64,000 nucleotides of DNA from Saccharothrix sp. NRRL B-16348 (GTDB lineage Bacteria; Actinomycetota; Actinomycetes; Mycobacteriales; Pseudonocardiaceae): positions 42,929 through 106,928 of the forward strand of contig NZ_LGED01000180.1 of the NCBI RefSeq assembly GCF_001280085.1. The letters are read 5' to 3'. The notes beneath the pieces are model-generated. The model was given only the letters and a program-made list of their open reading frames with translations. It ran no database searches and was not told the origin of the DNA. The first letter of the stretch is position 1. The number at the start of each line of letters is the position of its first letter. Both the position numbers and the translations under genes were made by a program. Shown here piece by piece: positions 44,452 to 53,342 of the stretch.

Positions 44452-44676
44452 TCAGATCGCGCGGGCCTTCATGGCAGCCCTGCGCTGGGCCCATCCGGCC
44501 AGCCGACGCCACCTGCGGGCGACGACCAGGCGGTGGGCCAGCCGATGCTGTCGCGCGAATATCTCCGCGTCATGCATTCGGGATCTGGCGAGATTTTCTT
44601 CGAGCAGCATGGGGTTCCCCTTGGGGTTGACTTCGATCAGCATGGATTCGTCTGCGGTGGATCGGTACGTGGTCAC
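44452..44676 (-). CDS. Small basic protein downstream of whiB7
   Basis: 74 aa, GTG overlapping the whiB7 stop (GTGA). The N-terminal half is acidic (STADESMLIEVNPKGNPMLL) and the C-terminal half strongly basic and helical (ARQHRLAHRLVVARRWRRLA). Family not recognised. Coupling suggests it is induced together with WhiB7. Confidence 0.65.
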   Translation of the reverse strand: MTTYRSTADESMLIEVNPKGNPMLLEENLARSRMHDAEIFARQHRLAHRLVVARRWRRLAGWAQRRAAMKARAI

Positions 44677-45071
44677 GCGGCGGCCTCCTGGTCGTTAGCC
44701 CCCCGGACAACGGTCGCGGCGGGTGCCGCGGGAACAACTGGTGCTGCGTCCTTGCGGGGGCGCCCACGGGGACGCTTCCGCGCGATCACGGTTCCGCGCT
44801 CGAAGATCTCGCCGCCCCAGACCCCCCAGGGCTCGTGACGAGCAAGCGCACCGGCCAGGCACTCGGCGATGACGGGGCAGGTGGCGCAGAACCTCTTCGC
44901 CTCCTCCAGCTCCGCCGGCGCGTCGGCGAACCACAGGTCCGGGTTGTTGGTACGGCAAGGAAGTTCCAAGCCGGCGTCGGGCGCGGTGTCGATCAAGGTC
45001 GCGACACCCGCCCCGGAGAGCTCCGGCTCGGTGGACAACGTCCCGTTTATGGGGACGGTCGCGGTCAACAT
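44673..45071 (-). CDS. whiB7: WhiB7-type iron-sulfur transcription factor
   Basis: 132 aa from ATG at 45071 behind CAGGAG. Four cluster-binding cysteines (C39, C62, C65, C71), the G-V-W-G-G turn (83-87) and a C-terminal AT-hook KRPRGRPRK (99-107) together identify WhiB7 rather than other WhiB proteins. WhiB7 binds the sigma factor and activates intrinsic antibiotic-resistance genes, including its own. The position between the ABC1 kinase and uvrD2 matches mycobacteria. Upstream leader elements are described separately. Confidence 0.92.
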   Translation of the reverse strand: MLTATVPINGTLSTEPELSGAGVATLIDTAPDAGLELPCRTNNPDLWFADAPAELEEAKRFCATCPVIAECLAGALARHEPWGVWGGEIFERGTVIARKRPRGRPRKDAAPVVPAAPAATVVRGANDQEAAA

Positions 45072-45144
45072 CAGGTGGACTCCTGTCAAGGGTCTTGCAT
45101 GGGGTTTTTGTTTGTCGTTCGAACCGCAAAACGGGTCGGAACAG

Positions 45145-45186
45145 CACGAAGGCCGCGGATCCGGTTACGGGTCCGCGGCCTTCGTG
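45145..45186 (-). promoter_or_regulatory. Candidate transcription attenuator in the whiB7 leader
   Basis: Perfect 15-bp stem (CACGAAGGCCGCGGA and complement) with a 12-nt loop, between the leader frame and whiB7. A TTTT follows about 13 nt later on the minus strand. A smaller CTGAC/GTCAG hairpin lies just before it. Known whiB7 leaders in mycobacteria and streptomycetes use a conditional terminator at this place. Confidence 0.65.
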
Positions 45187-45212
45187 AGCTTGGTGGCCTG
45201 ACTACATGGTGG

Positions 45213-45434
45213 TCAGGTACTTCGCTCGTGCGCGGACGGCGCAACGTTCTGAGTCGGGACGAGGGTCGACGCGTGCGGCGTCGGCACCTGGATCAGCTGA
45301 ACTCGCTCAGCACCCCACTTGAGGGCGTGGCGATCGCGGGCAGACTTCTCCCCCGCGACATGAGCAGCGCCTGCGGCCAAGGCCACCCCGGACTTCAGGT
45401 AACCGGGCGTCTCGAAGCACATGAGAGTGTTCAC
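45213..45434 (-). CDS. Leader reading frame (uORF) of whiB7
   Basis: 73 codons from GTG at 45434, with GAGGAGG nine bases upstream. It reads MNTLMCFETPGYLKSGVALA and onward and resembles no enzyme. It lies between the putative whiB7 promoter and the attenuator hairpin, where a translated uORF is known to sense ribosome inhibition in other actinomycetes. It could instead be an independent small gene ended by that hairpin. Confidence 0.55.
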   Translation of the reverse strand: MNTLMCFETPGYLKSGVALAAGAAHVAGEKSARDRHALKWGAERVQLIQVPTPHASTLVPTQNVAPSAHERST

Positions 45435-45515
45435 GACCGGTCACCTCCTCGGGTGTCTCGACTCGACTGCTAGCTCTTGAATCCCCAGCGGGCGCTTCGC
45501 GCCCGGCCTGAGCAG

Positions 45516-45543
45516 GTTATGACCCCGCGCGGGACGCGTGCAA
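45516..45543 (-). promoter_or_regulatory. Putative WhiB7-autoregulated promoter
   Basis: On the minus strand -35 TTGCAC (45543-45538), a 16-bp spacer, and -10 CATAAC (45521-45516). A few bases upstream of the -35 is an A/T run (TATTTGGAAAAACC, 45546-45559) in an otherwise GC-rich region. An AT-rich element just upstream of -35 is the known WhiB7 AT-hook target. Confidence 0.6.
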
Positions 45544-45669
45544 CAGGTTTTTCCAAATACCTGTCGATTGAGTGAAAATTCAGCGTTTGCCCTGCACAGA
45601 GCGCTAGGGCGCGACCACTCGTCCGGACGAAGCCGCTCGCGGGCGAGCCGGTCGGGGTCACCGACCGCG

Positions 45670-45702
45670 GATCAACGCGAGATCAACGCCGGATCAACAC
45701 GG
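45670..45702. repeat. Three 11-bp direct repeats GATCAACGCsr
   Basis: GATCAACGCGA, GATCAACGCCG and GATCAACACGG run head to tail. A second short tandem (CGACACGGCCAC twice, 45739-45762) lies nearby. The rest of the 45560-45795 gap, between the whiB7 promoter and the end of uvrD2, holds no gene. Confidence 0.7.
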
Positions 45703-45795
45703 CCCACACGCACGCCCCACGCAGCCCTCACCCGACCCCGACACGGCCACCGACACGGCCACCGACGTGGCGGCGGCACGGCGTCAACGCGGAGG

Positions 45796-47859
45796 TCAAC
45801 GCCCGCCGCGCACGAGGGCCAGCACGTCGTCCCCGAACCGGTCCAGCTTGGCCGCGCCGATGCCCGAGATCGACACGAGCCCCGCGACGTCCTCAGGCCG
45901 CTGCTCGGCGATCGCGACCAGCGTCGCGTCGGTGAACACCACGTACGCGGGCACCTTCAGCTCCCGTGCGCGATCCGCCCGCCACGCCCGCAGCTTGGCC
46001 AGCAGCTCCTCGTCCAGGTCCGACGGGCACGAGGCGCACCGGCTCAGCTTGACCGCCCGCGCGTCCACCAACGCCGACCCGCACACCCGGCACTGCGGCT
46101 TGGGCCGCTTCTGCAGCGGCTCCCGCTTGGCCGTGCGCGACGCCGGGTGGTCCTCCGGCACCAGCCCGTAGAGGAACCGGCTGCGCCGCCGGTAACGACG
46201 CCCGCCCGCGGCCCGCGCCAACGCCCACGACATCCACAGGTGCTCACGGGCCCGCGTCACGCCCACGTACAGCAGCCGTCGCTCTTCCTCGATCGCCGCG
46301 TCGTCACCGTCGGCGTGCTGGATCGGCAACGTGCCCTCGACCAGCCCGACCAGGAACACCGCGTCCCACTCCAGGCCCTTCGCCGCGTGCAGGGACGCCA
46401 GCGTCACGCCCTCCACCGTCGGCGGGTGCTGCGCCTCGGCGCGCAGCTCCAGTTCGGCGACGAACTTCGGCAGGTCCGCCGAGTCCACCGCGGTGACCAG
46501 CTCCTCGGCCAGTTCGACGAGCGCGAGCAGCGACTCCCACTTCTCCCGCGCCGTCCCGCCGGCGGGCGGCTCGTCGGTCAGGCCGATACCGGCCAGCACC
46601 TCGCGCACCACCTTCGGCAGCTCGCCGGTCGGCTCGTGCGCCGCCGCCGACCGCAGCGCCACCATCGCCTGCCGCACCTCGGCGCGCTGGAAGAACCGCT
46701 CGCCACCGCGCACCTGGTAGGGCACGCCGACCTCGGCCAGCGCCTGCTCGAAGACCTCCGACTGGGCGTTGACGCGGTAGAGGATGGCGATCTCGCTGGC
46801 CGACACGCCCTCGTCCAGCAGCGCCTTCACCCGCCGCGCGACGGCCGCGGCCTCCAGCGTCTCGTCGTCGAACTCGGTGAACGTCGGCTTCGGCCCGTCC
46901 GGTCGCTGCCCGATCAGCCGCAGCCGTGACCCGGAGGGACGGCCGCGCGCCCACTTGATCACCTCGTTGGCCAGGTCGACGACCTGCGGCGTCGACCGGT
47001 AGTCACGCTCCAGCCGCACCACGACGGCCTCGGGGAACCGGCGCGGGAAGTCCAGCAGCGGACGCGGCGAGGCGCCCGCGAACGAGTAGATGGTCTGGTT
47101 CGCGTCACCGACGACGGTCAGGTCGTCGCGGGCGCCCAGCCACGCGTCGAGCACGCGTTGCTGCAACGGCGTGACGTCCTGGTACTCGTCCACCACGAAG
47201 CACCGGTACCGGTCGCGGAACTCCTCGGCGACCTCGCCGTGCTCCTCCAGCGCCGCCGCGGTGTGCAGCAGGAGGTCGTCGAAGTCGAGCAGCTGCGCCT
47301 GGTTCTTCAGCTCCTCGTACGTGCGGTAGACCTGCGCGACCTGCTCGGCGGGCGCGGGCGTGTCACGGCTCGTGCGGCCGGCGGCGTTCGGGTAGTCGTC
47401 GGGCGCGACCAGCGACGCCTTCGCCCACTCGATCTCGCCGGCGAGGTCGCGCAGCGAGTCCGACTCGGTGGACAGGCCGACCCGGTTCGCGGCCTGGGCG
47501 ACGAGCCGCAGCTTGTTGCGGTCCATCAGCTGCCACTGCTCGCCGCCGACCACGCGCGGCCAGAAGTAGCGGAGCTGGCGCAGTGCCGCGGCGTGGAACG
47601 TCCGGGCTTGCGCGCCGTGCACGCCGAGCGCGCGCAACCGGGTCCGCATCTCACCCGCGGCACGGGCGGTGAACGTGACGGCGAGGACTTGACCTGGGGA
47701 AACGTGCCCGCGTTGGACCAGGTAGGCGATGCGGTGCGTGATGGTGCGGGTCTTGCCGGTGCCGGCGCCCGCGAGCACGCAGACCGGGCCGCGCGGAGCT
47801 TCCACGGCGGCGCGCTGTTCCGGGTCGAGTCCCTCCAGCAGCCGGTCCATGCGCTGCAT
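45796..47859 (-). CDS. uvrD2: DNA helicase UvrD2
   Basis: 687 aa. Superfamily 1 motifs: Walker [10 protein letters not shown] (about 31-39), [33 protein letters not shown] and [11 protein letters not shown]. The C-terminal tetracysteine (QCRVCGS ... RCASCP) and HRDC domain ([20 protein letters not shown] ... [14 protein letters not shown] type) are the marks of actinobacterial UvrD2. It unwinds DNA in repair and is essential in mycobacteria. It is the last gene of the Rv3193c-Rv3198c-like block. Confidence 0.95.
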   Translation of the reverse strand: MQRMDRLLEGLDPEQRAAVEAPRGPVCVLAGAGTGKTRTITHRIAYLVQRGHVSPGQVLAVTFTARAAGEMRTRLRALGVHGAQARTFHAAALRQLRYFWPRVVGGEQWQLMDRNKLRLVAQAANRVGLSTESDSLRDLAGEIEWAKASLVAPDDYPNAAGRTSRDTPAPAEQVAQVYRTYEELKNQAQLLDFDDLLLHTAAALEEHGEVAEEFRDRYRCFVVDEYQDVTPLQQRVLDAWLGARDDLTVVGDANQTIYSFAGASPRPLLDFPRRFPEAVVVRLERDYRSTPQVVDLANEVIKWARGRPSGSRLRLIGQRPDGPKPTFTEFDDETLEAAAVARRVKALLDEGVSASEIAILYRVNAQSEVFEQALAEVGVPYQVRGGERFFQRAEVRQAMVALRSAAAHEPTGELPKVVREVLAGIGLTDEPPAGGTAREKWESLLALVELAEELVTAVDSADLPKFVAELELRAEAQHPPTVEGVTLASLHAAKGLEWDAVFLVGLVEGTLPIQHADGDDAAIEEERRLLYVGVTRAREHLWMSWALARAAGGRRYRRRSRFLYGLVPEDHPASRTAKREPLQKRPKPQCRVCGSALVDARAVKLSRCASCPSDLDEELLAKLRAWRADRARELKVPAYVVFTDATLVAIAEQRPEDVAGLVSISGIGAAKLDRFGDDVLALVRGGR

Positions 47860-47922
47860 CCTCGCAGAGGTCAGCGAGTACTCCCGTCATGGGGCGCGAC
47901 GGCGCGCCGTATCCTGGTGGGT

Positions 47923-48663
47923 ATGGCTGGTAAGCAGGACAAGGCGGCTGCCAAGGCGGCCTCCAAGGAAGCGGCGAAGGCTCGGCGCGCGGCATCGAAG
48001 GCGAAGCGCAGCCAGATCTTCGAGGCGTTCAAGATGCAGCGCCGCGAGGACAAGGCGCTCGTGCCGTTGATGCTGGCGTGCCTGCTCGGCGCGACGGCCG
48101 CGGCGTTCCTGATCGGCCTCATCTGGGACATGCAGTGGGTGCTGCTGCCCATGGGCATCGCGGTGGGCGCGCTGCTCGCGGTCATCGTGTTCGGCCGCCG
48201 GGTGCAGAAGACCGTGTACGCGAAGGCGGACGGCCAGCCGGGCGCGGCCGCGTGGGCGTTGGACAACCTGCGCGGCAAGTGGCGCGTGACGCAGGCCGTG
48301 GCGGGCACGACGAGCGGTGACATGGTGCACCGGGTGCTCGGCCGGCCGGGCGTGGTGCTGGTCGCCGAGGGCGCCCCGCACCGGGTGAAGAACCTGCTCG
48401 CGCAGGAGAAGAAGCGGGTGGCCCGGGTCATCGGCGAGACGCCGATCTACGACGTCGTCGTGGGCACCGAGGACGGCCAGGTGCCGCTGCGCAGGCTGCA
48501 GAGCCACCTGATGAAGCTGCCGCGCAACATCTCGACCGCCCAGGTCGACACGATCGACAACCGGCTGGCCGCGCTGGCCAGCCGCGGCGCGGCGCTGCCC
48601 AAGGGTCCGATGCCCCAGGGCGCCAAGATGCGCAACGTGCAGCGCGCCATGCGTCGGCGCTGA
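47923..48663 (+). CDS. DUF4191 membrane protein
   Basis: 246 aa from ATG at 47923. A Lys/Ala-rich N-terminal coil (KAASKEAAKARRAASKAKRS) precedes two membrane segments (ALVPLMLACLLGATAAAFLI; WVLLPMGIAVGALLAVIVFG) and a cytoplasmic domain (VVLVAEGAPHRVKNLLAQEK, VPLRRLQSHLMKLPRNISTA). The family usually lies near glnA in actinobacteria (Rv2219 beside glnA1), as here. Function unknown. Confidence 0.88.
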   Translation: MAGKQDKAAAKAASKEAAKARRAASKAKRSQIFEAFKMQRREDKALVPLMLACLLGATAAAFLIGLIWDMQWVLLPMGIAVGALLAVIVFGRRVQKTVYAKADGQPGAAAWALDNLRGKWRVTQAVAGTTSGDMVHRVLGRPGVVLVAEGAPHRVKNLLAQEKKRVARVIGETPIYDVVVGTEDGQVPLRRLQSHLMKLPRNISTAQVDTIDNRLAALASRGAALPKGPMPQGAKMRNVQRAMRRR

Positions 48664-48676
48664 CGAACGTCCACCG

Positions 48677-48716
48677 CGGCGGCGGTGAGTCCCCGGCCGG
48701 GGGTTCACCGCCGCCG
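48677..48716. terminator. Hairpin between convergent genes
   Basis: 12-bp stem CGGCGGCGGTGA/TCACCGCCGCCG with a 16-nt GC-rich loop, between the DUF4191 and DUF1062 genes, followed by TCGTGTTT on the plus strand. Confidence 0.65.
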
Positions 48717-48742
48717 TCGTGTTTGACGGCCGCCCTCGTGCC

Positions 48743-49363
48743 CTATTGGGTGACGACGAAGAGGGTGAAGTCTTCGCGGGCCCTCGCGTCCATCTCCACG
48801 GGCAAGCGGATGCGGCCGGAATCGACCATTCCCCGCACGACGGACCGGCTCAGACCGAACCCGGCGGTGAGCAGCTTCCCCACCCGGATGGGCGCGGGCA
48901 GTTCGAACCGGACGAGGACTTCGAGCGGCGCCGAGTCCTCGCGGTCGATTTCGTAGAACGGCATGTCGGTTTCCAGCTCCCACGTGCCGTTCCAGTCGAG
49001 CCGGTGTCCGGCTTTGCCCGCGAATGCCGCGTCCACGACCAACTGCCGCACGAGGGCGGGGTCGTTGCGCTCGAACCCGAGCAGCCGCTCATGCGCTAGT
49101 GACTGCACGTGGACGCGCTCGTGGACGGGGACTTTCGACGTGCGGCCGCACTTCGCGCAACCGATCAGCAACCAGACGTCGAGGAGCTTGCCGCTCGCGT
49201 TCACCCGGAACTTCCCGGTGGCGTGGTGACGCGTAGACCTGCAGGTCACACACGTTTTGACGATCGCGGGCAGGCCGAGCTCGCGGACCACCCACAGGGC
49301 TTTCCGGTCGGCCTCGGGTCGATCACCGTCAGCGGGCACACGGATATCACGGAAATGATTCAT
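48743..49363 (-). CDS. DUF1062-family protein
   Basis: 206 aa. An N-terminal zinc ribbon (VKTCVTCRSTRHH and IGCAKCGRTSKVPVHERVHV) is followed by a region with VVDAAFAGKAGHRLDWNGTW and SRSVVRGMVDSGRIRLPVEM. The layout matches DUF1062, of unknown role. The terminator at 49465-49496 isolates it from the RDD gene. Confidence 0.82.
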   Translation of the reverse strand: MNHFRDIRVPADGDRPEADRKALWVVRELGLPAIVKTCVTCRSTRHHATGKFRVNASGKLLDVWLLIGCAKCGRTSKVPVHERVHVQSLAHERLLGFERNDPALVRQLVVDAAFAGKAGHRLDWNGTWELETDMPFYEIDREDSAPLEVLVRFELPAPIRVGKLLTAGFGLSRSVVRGMVDSGRIRLPVEMDARAREDFTLFVVTQ

Positions 49364-49464
49364 GGCGTTGGCGAATTCCCAGCATCACGGCAGCAAGTGG
49401 CGTGCGGCCTGCGCCTCGAAGGGCAGACCGACAGGCGCGACGCCGCAGATCACGTCGCGAGTGG

Positions 49465-49496
49465 GAAGCCCGCACCGATCACGCGGTGCGGGCTTC
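49465..49496 (-). terminator. Terminator after the RDD gene
   Basis: Perfect 12-bp stem GAAGCCCGCACC/GGTGCGGGCTTC with an 8-nt loop. The 49364-49650 gap also contains two adjacent 11-bp copies of GTGCGTCACTT (49553-49574) and no gene. Confidence 0.75.
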
Positions 49497-49650
49497 GAGC
49501 AGCACGCCGGAAGGGGACGGGGAGCGACTCGGACCCGTCTTCACTGCCGCACGTGCGTCACTTGTGCGTCACTTACTGAATCATGTTCGCCATGGTGGTC
49601 ACCCGGACGACTTCCGGGCAACGCATTTATCGCCGGGACGGCCCGAGGGG

Positions 49651-50124
49651 TCAGCGGACCCGGATGACGACGGTGCCCGCGGCCTTGTCGTGCAGACCCC
49701 TGCCGTCGGCGTCCCACACCACGGCGGGGATGATGGGGAAGATCAACACCGTCCGCAGCGCGGCGCGCGGCACACCGACCGTCCCCGCGCCGTCCAGCCG
49801 GGCGACCCGCAGCCCGAACAGCGCGTGACCAGGGGTGAAGCCGAAGAAACCGACCGCGATGACGGTGATGGAGAACCAGGCCAGCAGGCTCCAGTTCTGC
49901 GGCAGGTCGGGCATCGTGAACAGGCCCGCCACGCCACCCGAGAGCGCGAAGTCCACCAGGATGGCGATCGCGCGGCGGCCCGTGGACGCGACCGAGCCCG
50001 GACCGGACTGGGGCAGGCCGAGGCGTTCACCACGCCACCGCTGCCCGGTACCGTCACCGGAGTCGGCGCCGGGTTCCAGCGCCGAGCGAGGTCCTGACAG
50101 CCACGAACCGGTCCACTTGCTCAC
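49651..50124 (-). CDS. RDD-family membrane protein
   Basis: 157 aa. After a Gly/Ser-rich start come the RDD signature (GRRAIAILVDFALSGGVAGL), a second segment (WSLLAWFSITVIAVGFFGFT), FTPGHALFGLRVARLDG and a C-terminal hydrophobic stretch (TVLIFPIIPAVVWDADGRGL, then LHDKAAGTVVI). Function unknown; the family lies next to glnA in mycobacteria (Rv2219A), and it is divergent from glnA here. Confidence 0.88.
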   Translation of the reverse strand: MSKWTGSWLSGPRSALEPGADSGDGTGQRWRGERLGLPQSGPGSVASTGRRAIAILVDFALSGGVAGLFTMPDLPQNWSLLAWFSITVIAVGFFGFTPGHALFGLRVARLDGAGTVGVPRAALRTVLIFPIIPAVVWDADGRGLHDKAAGTVVIRVR

Positions 50125-50192
50125 CCCACCAGAGTAAGGCCGTGCTCAGCGGGTGAGGAGCGGCGGTCGGGTTGCCCGACCTGGGAGGCCCG

Positions 50193-50230
50193 TTAACACT
50201 GGCGAAACACGCGGGTGACGGCTGGGCAAC
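50193..50230 (+). promoter_or_regulatory. GlnR operator of glnA
   Basis: Four half-sites in exact 11-bp steps: TTAAC-N6-GAAAC-N6-GTGAC-N6-GCAAC. This is the published GlnR arrangement (gTnAC-N6-GaAAC, paired sites 22 bp apart). It begins 126 nt upstream of the glnA start. Confidence 0.8.
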
Positions 50231-50318
50231 ACCACGGTCTTAGTTTCGCCACGATGGCAGGCCGCACCACGCAGCGGCGTACAACCACGCCCCCACCGCA
50301 GTGAAGGAGTCGACGAGG

Positions 50319-51743
50319 GTGTTCAAGAATCCCGACGAGGTCCTGAAGTACATCTCCGACGAGGGCGTGAAGTTCGTCGACGTCCGCTTCAGCGACCTGC
50401 CCGGCGTGATGCAGCACTTCACGCTCCCCGCCGCCGCGTTCGACGCCGACGCCATCGCCGAGGGCCTCGCGTTCGACGGCTCGTCGGTCCGGGGCTTCCA
50501 GTCGATCCACGAGTCGGACATGCTGCTGCTGCCCGACCTGTACACCGCGCGCCTCGACCCGTTCCGGATCGAGAAGACGCTGATCGTCAACTTCTTCGTG
50601 CACGACCCGTTCACGCGTGAGGCGTACAGCCGCGACCCGCGCAACATCGCGCGCAAGGCCGAGCAGTACATCACCGAGTCGGGCATCGCGGACACCGCGT
50701 ACTTCGGCGCCGAGGCGGAGTTCTACATCTTCGACTCGATCCGCTTCGACACGACCGCGAACGCGTCGTTCCACGAGATCGACTCGATCTCCGGCGCCTG
50801 GAACACGGGCCGTGAGGAAGAGGGCGGCAACCGCGGCTACAAGGTCAAGTACAAGGGCGGGTACTTCCCCGTCTCGCCGACCGACCACTACGCGGACCTG
50901 CGCGACAAGATGGTCCTCAACATGCAGGCCCAGGGCTTCTCGGTCGAGCGCGCGCACCACGAGGTGGGCACCGCCGGCCAGTCCGAGATCAACTACAAGT
51001 TCAACACGCTGCTGCACGCCGCGGACGACTTGATGCTGTTCAAGTACATCATCAAGAACACCGCGTGGCAGGCCGGCAAGACCGTGACGTTCATGCCGAA
51101 GCCGCTGTTCGGCGACAACGGCTCGGGCATGCACACCCACCAGTCGCTGTGGAAGGACGGCCAGCCGCTGTTCCACGACGAGTCCGGCTACGCGGGCCTG
51201 TCGGACACGGCGCGCCACTACATCGGCGGCATCCTGCACCACGCGCCGTCGCTGCTGGCGTTCACCAACCCGACGGTGAACTCCTACCACCGCCTGGTGC
51301 CGGGCTACGAGGCCCCGGTGTCGCTGGTCTACTCCCAGCGCAACCGGTCGGCGTGCGTGCGCATCCCGATCACCGGCAACAACCCCAAGGCCAAGCGCAT
51401 CGAGTTCCGCTGCCCCGACTCGTCGGGCAACCCGTACCTGGCGTTCTCGGCCATGGTGATGGCCGGCCTGGACGGCGTGAAGAACAAGATCGAGCCGCCG
51501 GCCCCGATCGACAAGGACCTCTACGAGCTGCCGCCCGAGGAGGCCCGCGACGTCAAGCAGGTGCCGGCGTCCCTGGACGCGGTGCTGGACAGCCTCGAGG
51601 CGGACCACGAGTTCCTGCTCGAGGGCGGCGTCTTCACGCCGGACGTCATCGACACCTGGATCTCGTTCAAGCGGGAGCAGGAGATCGACCCGCTGCGCCT
51701 GCGCCCGAACCCCTACGAGTTCGCGCTGTACTACGACGTGTGA
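50319..51743 (+). CDS. glnA: Glutamine synthetase, type I
   Basis: 474 aa from GTG at 50319 with AAGGAG upstream. It opens [20 protein letters not shown]; active-site segments include [54 protein letters not shown] and [20 protein letters not shown]. Tyr402 in DLYELPPEE is the adenylylation site, matching the presence of glnE at 55368. It forms glutamine from glutamate, ammonium and ATP. Control: GlnR operator upstream, post-translational control by GlnE. Confidence 0.97.
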   Translation: MFKNPDEVLKYISDEGVKFVDVRFSDLPGVMQHFTLPAAAFDADAIAEGLAFDGSSVRGFQSIHESDMLLLPDLYTARLDPFRIEKTLIVNFFVHDPFTREAYSRDPRNIARKAEQYITESGIADTAYFGAEAEFYIFDSIRFDTTANASFHEIDSISGAWNTGREEEGGNRGYKVKYKGGYFPVSPTDHYADLRDKMVLNMQAQGFSVERAHHEVGTAGQSEINYKFNTLLHAADDLMLFKYIIKNTAWQAGKTVTFMPKPLFGDNGSGMHTHQSLWKDGQPLFHDESGYAGLSDTARHYIGGILHHAPSLLAFTNPTVNSYHRLVPGYEAPVSLVYSQRNRSACVRIPITGNNPKAKRIEFRCPDSSGNPYLAFSAMVMAGLDGVKNKIEPPAPIDKDLYELPPEEARDVKQVPASLDAVLDSLEADHEFLLEGGVFTPDVIDTWISFKREQEIDPLRLRPNPYEFALYYDV

Positions 51744-51800
51744 TCGGCGCGGGGCTCTGACCAGCCGTTCCACGGTCTGAAGCCCCACTCGCACCTCCAC

Positions 51801-51846
51801 AGGCCGAAGGCCGGGTGACTGCCACAGTCACCCGGCCTTCGGCCTT
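51801..51846. terminator. Bidirectional terminator after glnA
   Basis: Perfect 21-bp stem (AGGCCGAAGGCCGGGTGACT.. and complement) with a 3-nt loop, then CTTTCC. It separates glnA from the convergent DUF6338 gene. Confidence 0.85.
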
Positions 51847-51870
51847 TCCGCACCACGACCCGGCGCGTGG

Positions 51871-52608
51871 TCAGGTCGGTGACGGGGTGGACTCGCGGAG
51901 GCGGGTGTCGAGCAGGTGGCCGGACTCGCGGTCGCGGTACTGGACGCGCAGGTACTTGATCTGGGTGGCCGGGATGACGACGCGGGCCCAGCGTTCGCCG
52001 ATGACGTCCTCGACGTGGGCCTCGTCGCCGTCCAGCGGTTTGCCCAGGTAGGTCATGGAGACGCCTTCCAGGACGATCTCGCGCTCCTCCGGCACGCCCG
52101 ACGCGGTGTGGGAGCGGAGGAAGCCGAAGAACGACGTGCCGTCCACCAGGTGCACGTGCACCCACGGCACGCTGCCCGGCGGGCGGTCGCGGCGGAAGAC
52201 CTGGTGCCATGCGGTCTGCTGCTGCACGGACGTGATCTCGCTCCGGCGACGGGCCAGCAGCAGGTCGAGGAGGGCGGCCAGGGCGCAGGCCAGCACCAGT
52301 TCGGCCACCACGGAGACGACAACGAGGACCAGGTGCGCCCGCACGTACGCCGCACCACCGCTGACCAGGCGATCCAGCCCGACGACGACGTCCACGCCGA
52401 ACAACGCCCGCACCGCGGCGCCCACTGCGATGAGCAGCGCGCACGCGGTCAGCGTGAACGCGAGGCTGCCGAGCGCGACCCGGGACGCCTCGCGGAACGG
52501 TGACTCCTTGAAGCCCGCACGCCTGCGTTCCCGCAGCAGCTCGAACACGATGCCGGGCGCGACCAGCGCGAGGAACGACGCCACCGCGCCCAGGGTCTGC
52601 GGCACCAC
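51871..52608 (-). CDS. DUF6338-family membrane protein
   Basis: 245 aa, GTG sharing one base with the upstream stop. Three membrane segments (TLGAVASFLALVAPGIVFEL; LGSLAFTLTACALLIAVGAA; VLVVVSVVAELVLACALAAL) precede a soluble domain with WVHVHLVDGTSFFGFLRSHT and REIVLEGVSMTYLGKPLDGD, typical of DUF6338. Role unknown. Confidence 0.82.
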   Translation of the reverse strand: MVPQTLGAVASFLALVAPGIVFELLRERRRAGFKESPFREASRVALGSLAFTLTACALLIAVGAAVRALFGVDVVVGLDRLVSGGAAYVRAHLVLVVVSVVAELVLACALAALLDLLLARRRSEITSVQQQTAWHQVFRRDRPPGSVPWVHVHLVDGTSFFGFLRSHTASGVPEEREIVLEGVSMTYLGKPLDGDEAHVEDVIGERWARVVIPATQIKYLRVQYRDRESGHLLDTRLRESTPSPT

Positions 52609-52877
52609 TACCGGGTGTCCCCGCGCACCGGCGGCGGATCGCCCGGTTCGGAGTCGAGGTAGGTGAACGGCCCCGTCGTGTCCAGCGGGTCGTCGGCCAC
52701 CTTGTACGGCCCGCCGACCGGCGTGCCGAAGTCCACGTCGGACGGCGGCAGCAACGGCGGATCATCGTCGCCCCGCGTCGTCGTGCCGTCGACCAGTCGT
52801 GGCGCGGCGTCGTCCTCGATGGCGTCGATCTCCTCGATCAGGACCCGTTCGGCGTCGGTCCCGCGATCGTCTCCCAT
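52608..52877 (-). CDS. Small acidic proline-rich protein
   Basis: 89 aa, mostly Asp/Glu/Pro (RVLIEEIDAIEDDAAPRLVD, DDPPLLPPSDVDFGTPVGGP), probably disordered. Coupled to the DUF6338 gene by a 1-nt overlap. Such acidic partners accompany DUF6338 proteins; function unknown. Confidence 0.65.
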   Translation of the reverse strand: MGDDRGTDAERVLIEEIDAIEDDAAPRLVDGTTTRGDDDPPLLPPSDVDFGTPVGGPYKVADDPLDTTGPFTYLDSEPGDPPPVRGDTR

Positions 52878-52916
52878 GGCGCGGCCTCCCTCTACATCGG
52901 AAGTCGCGCAGCGTAC

Positions 52917-53342
52917 CTAGGGCGTTACTCCACGCTCGCCCCGACCACCGCGGTCCACGCCGACGAGCCGGCGCACCACGGCCAAGCCCTCCGGTGTGCC
53001 CGGCCAGTGCTCGGCCACCACCTCGGGCCCGGCGGAGCGGATCACCGAGCGCAGCACCCAGCTCACCACGATCGCGTCGTCCGCGTACCCCAGCACGGGG
53101 ATGAAGTCCGGCACCAGGTCGAACGGCAGGGCCAGGTACCCGAGCAGCAGCCACAGCCGCACGCGTGCCGACCGCGGCACGCGGGGATCGCGGGCCAGGC
53201 GGGTCACCAACCGCAGCACGTCCGGCAGCAGGCGCAGGATCAACCGCAGCGCCACGCCCCGCGGTCGGACCAGGAACAGGCCCAGGAGCAGCGCCAGCCA
53301 CAGGCCCAGGAGCCCGAGGGCGACACCGAGGAAGACGTCCAC
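52917..53342 (-). CDS. DUF1232 (YkvA-type) membrane protein
   Basis: 141 aa from GTG directly after the upstream stop. An N-terminal membrane segment (VFLGVALGLLGLWLALLLGL) is followed by the DUF1232 core LWLLLGYLALPFDLVPDFIP and LGYADDAIVVSWVL. Role unknown. Confidence 0.88.
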   Translation of the reverse strand: MDVFLGVALGLLGLWLALLLGLFLVRPRGVALRLILRLLPDVLRLVTRLARDPRVPRSARVRLWLLLGYLALPFDLVPDFIPVLGYADDAIVVSWVLRSVIRSAGPEVVAEHWPGTPEGLAVVRRLVGVDRGGRGERGVTP

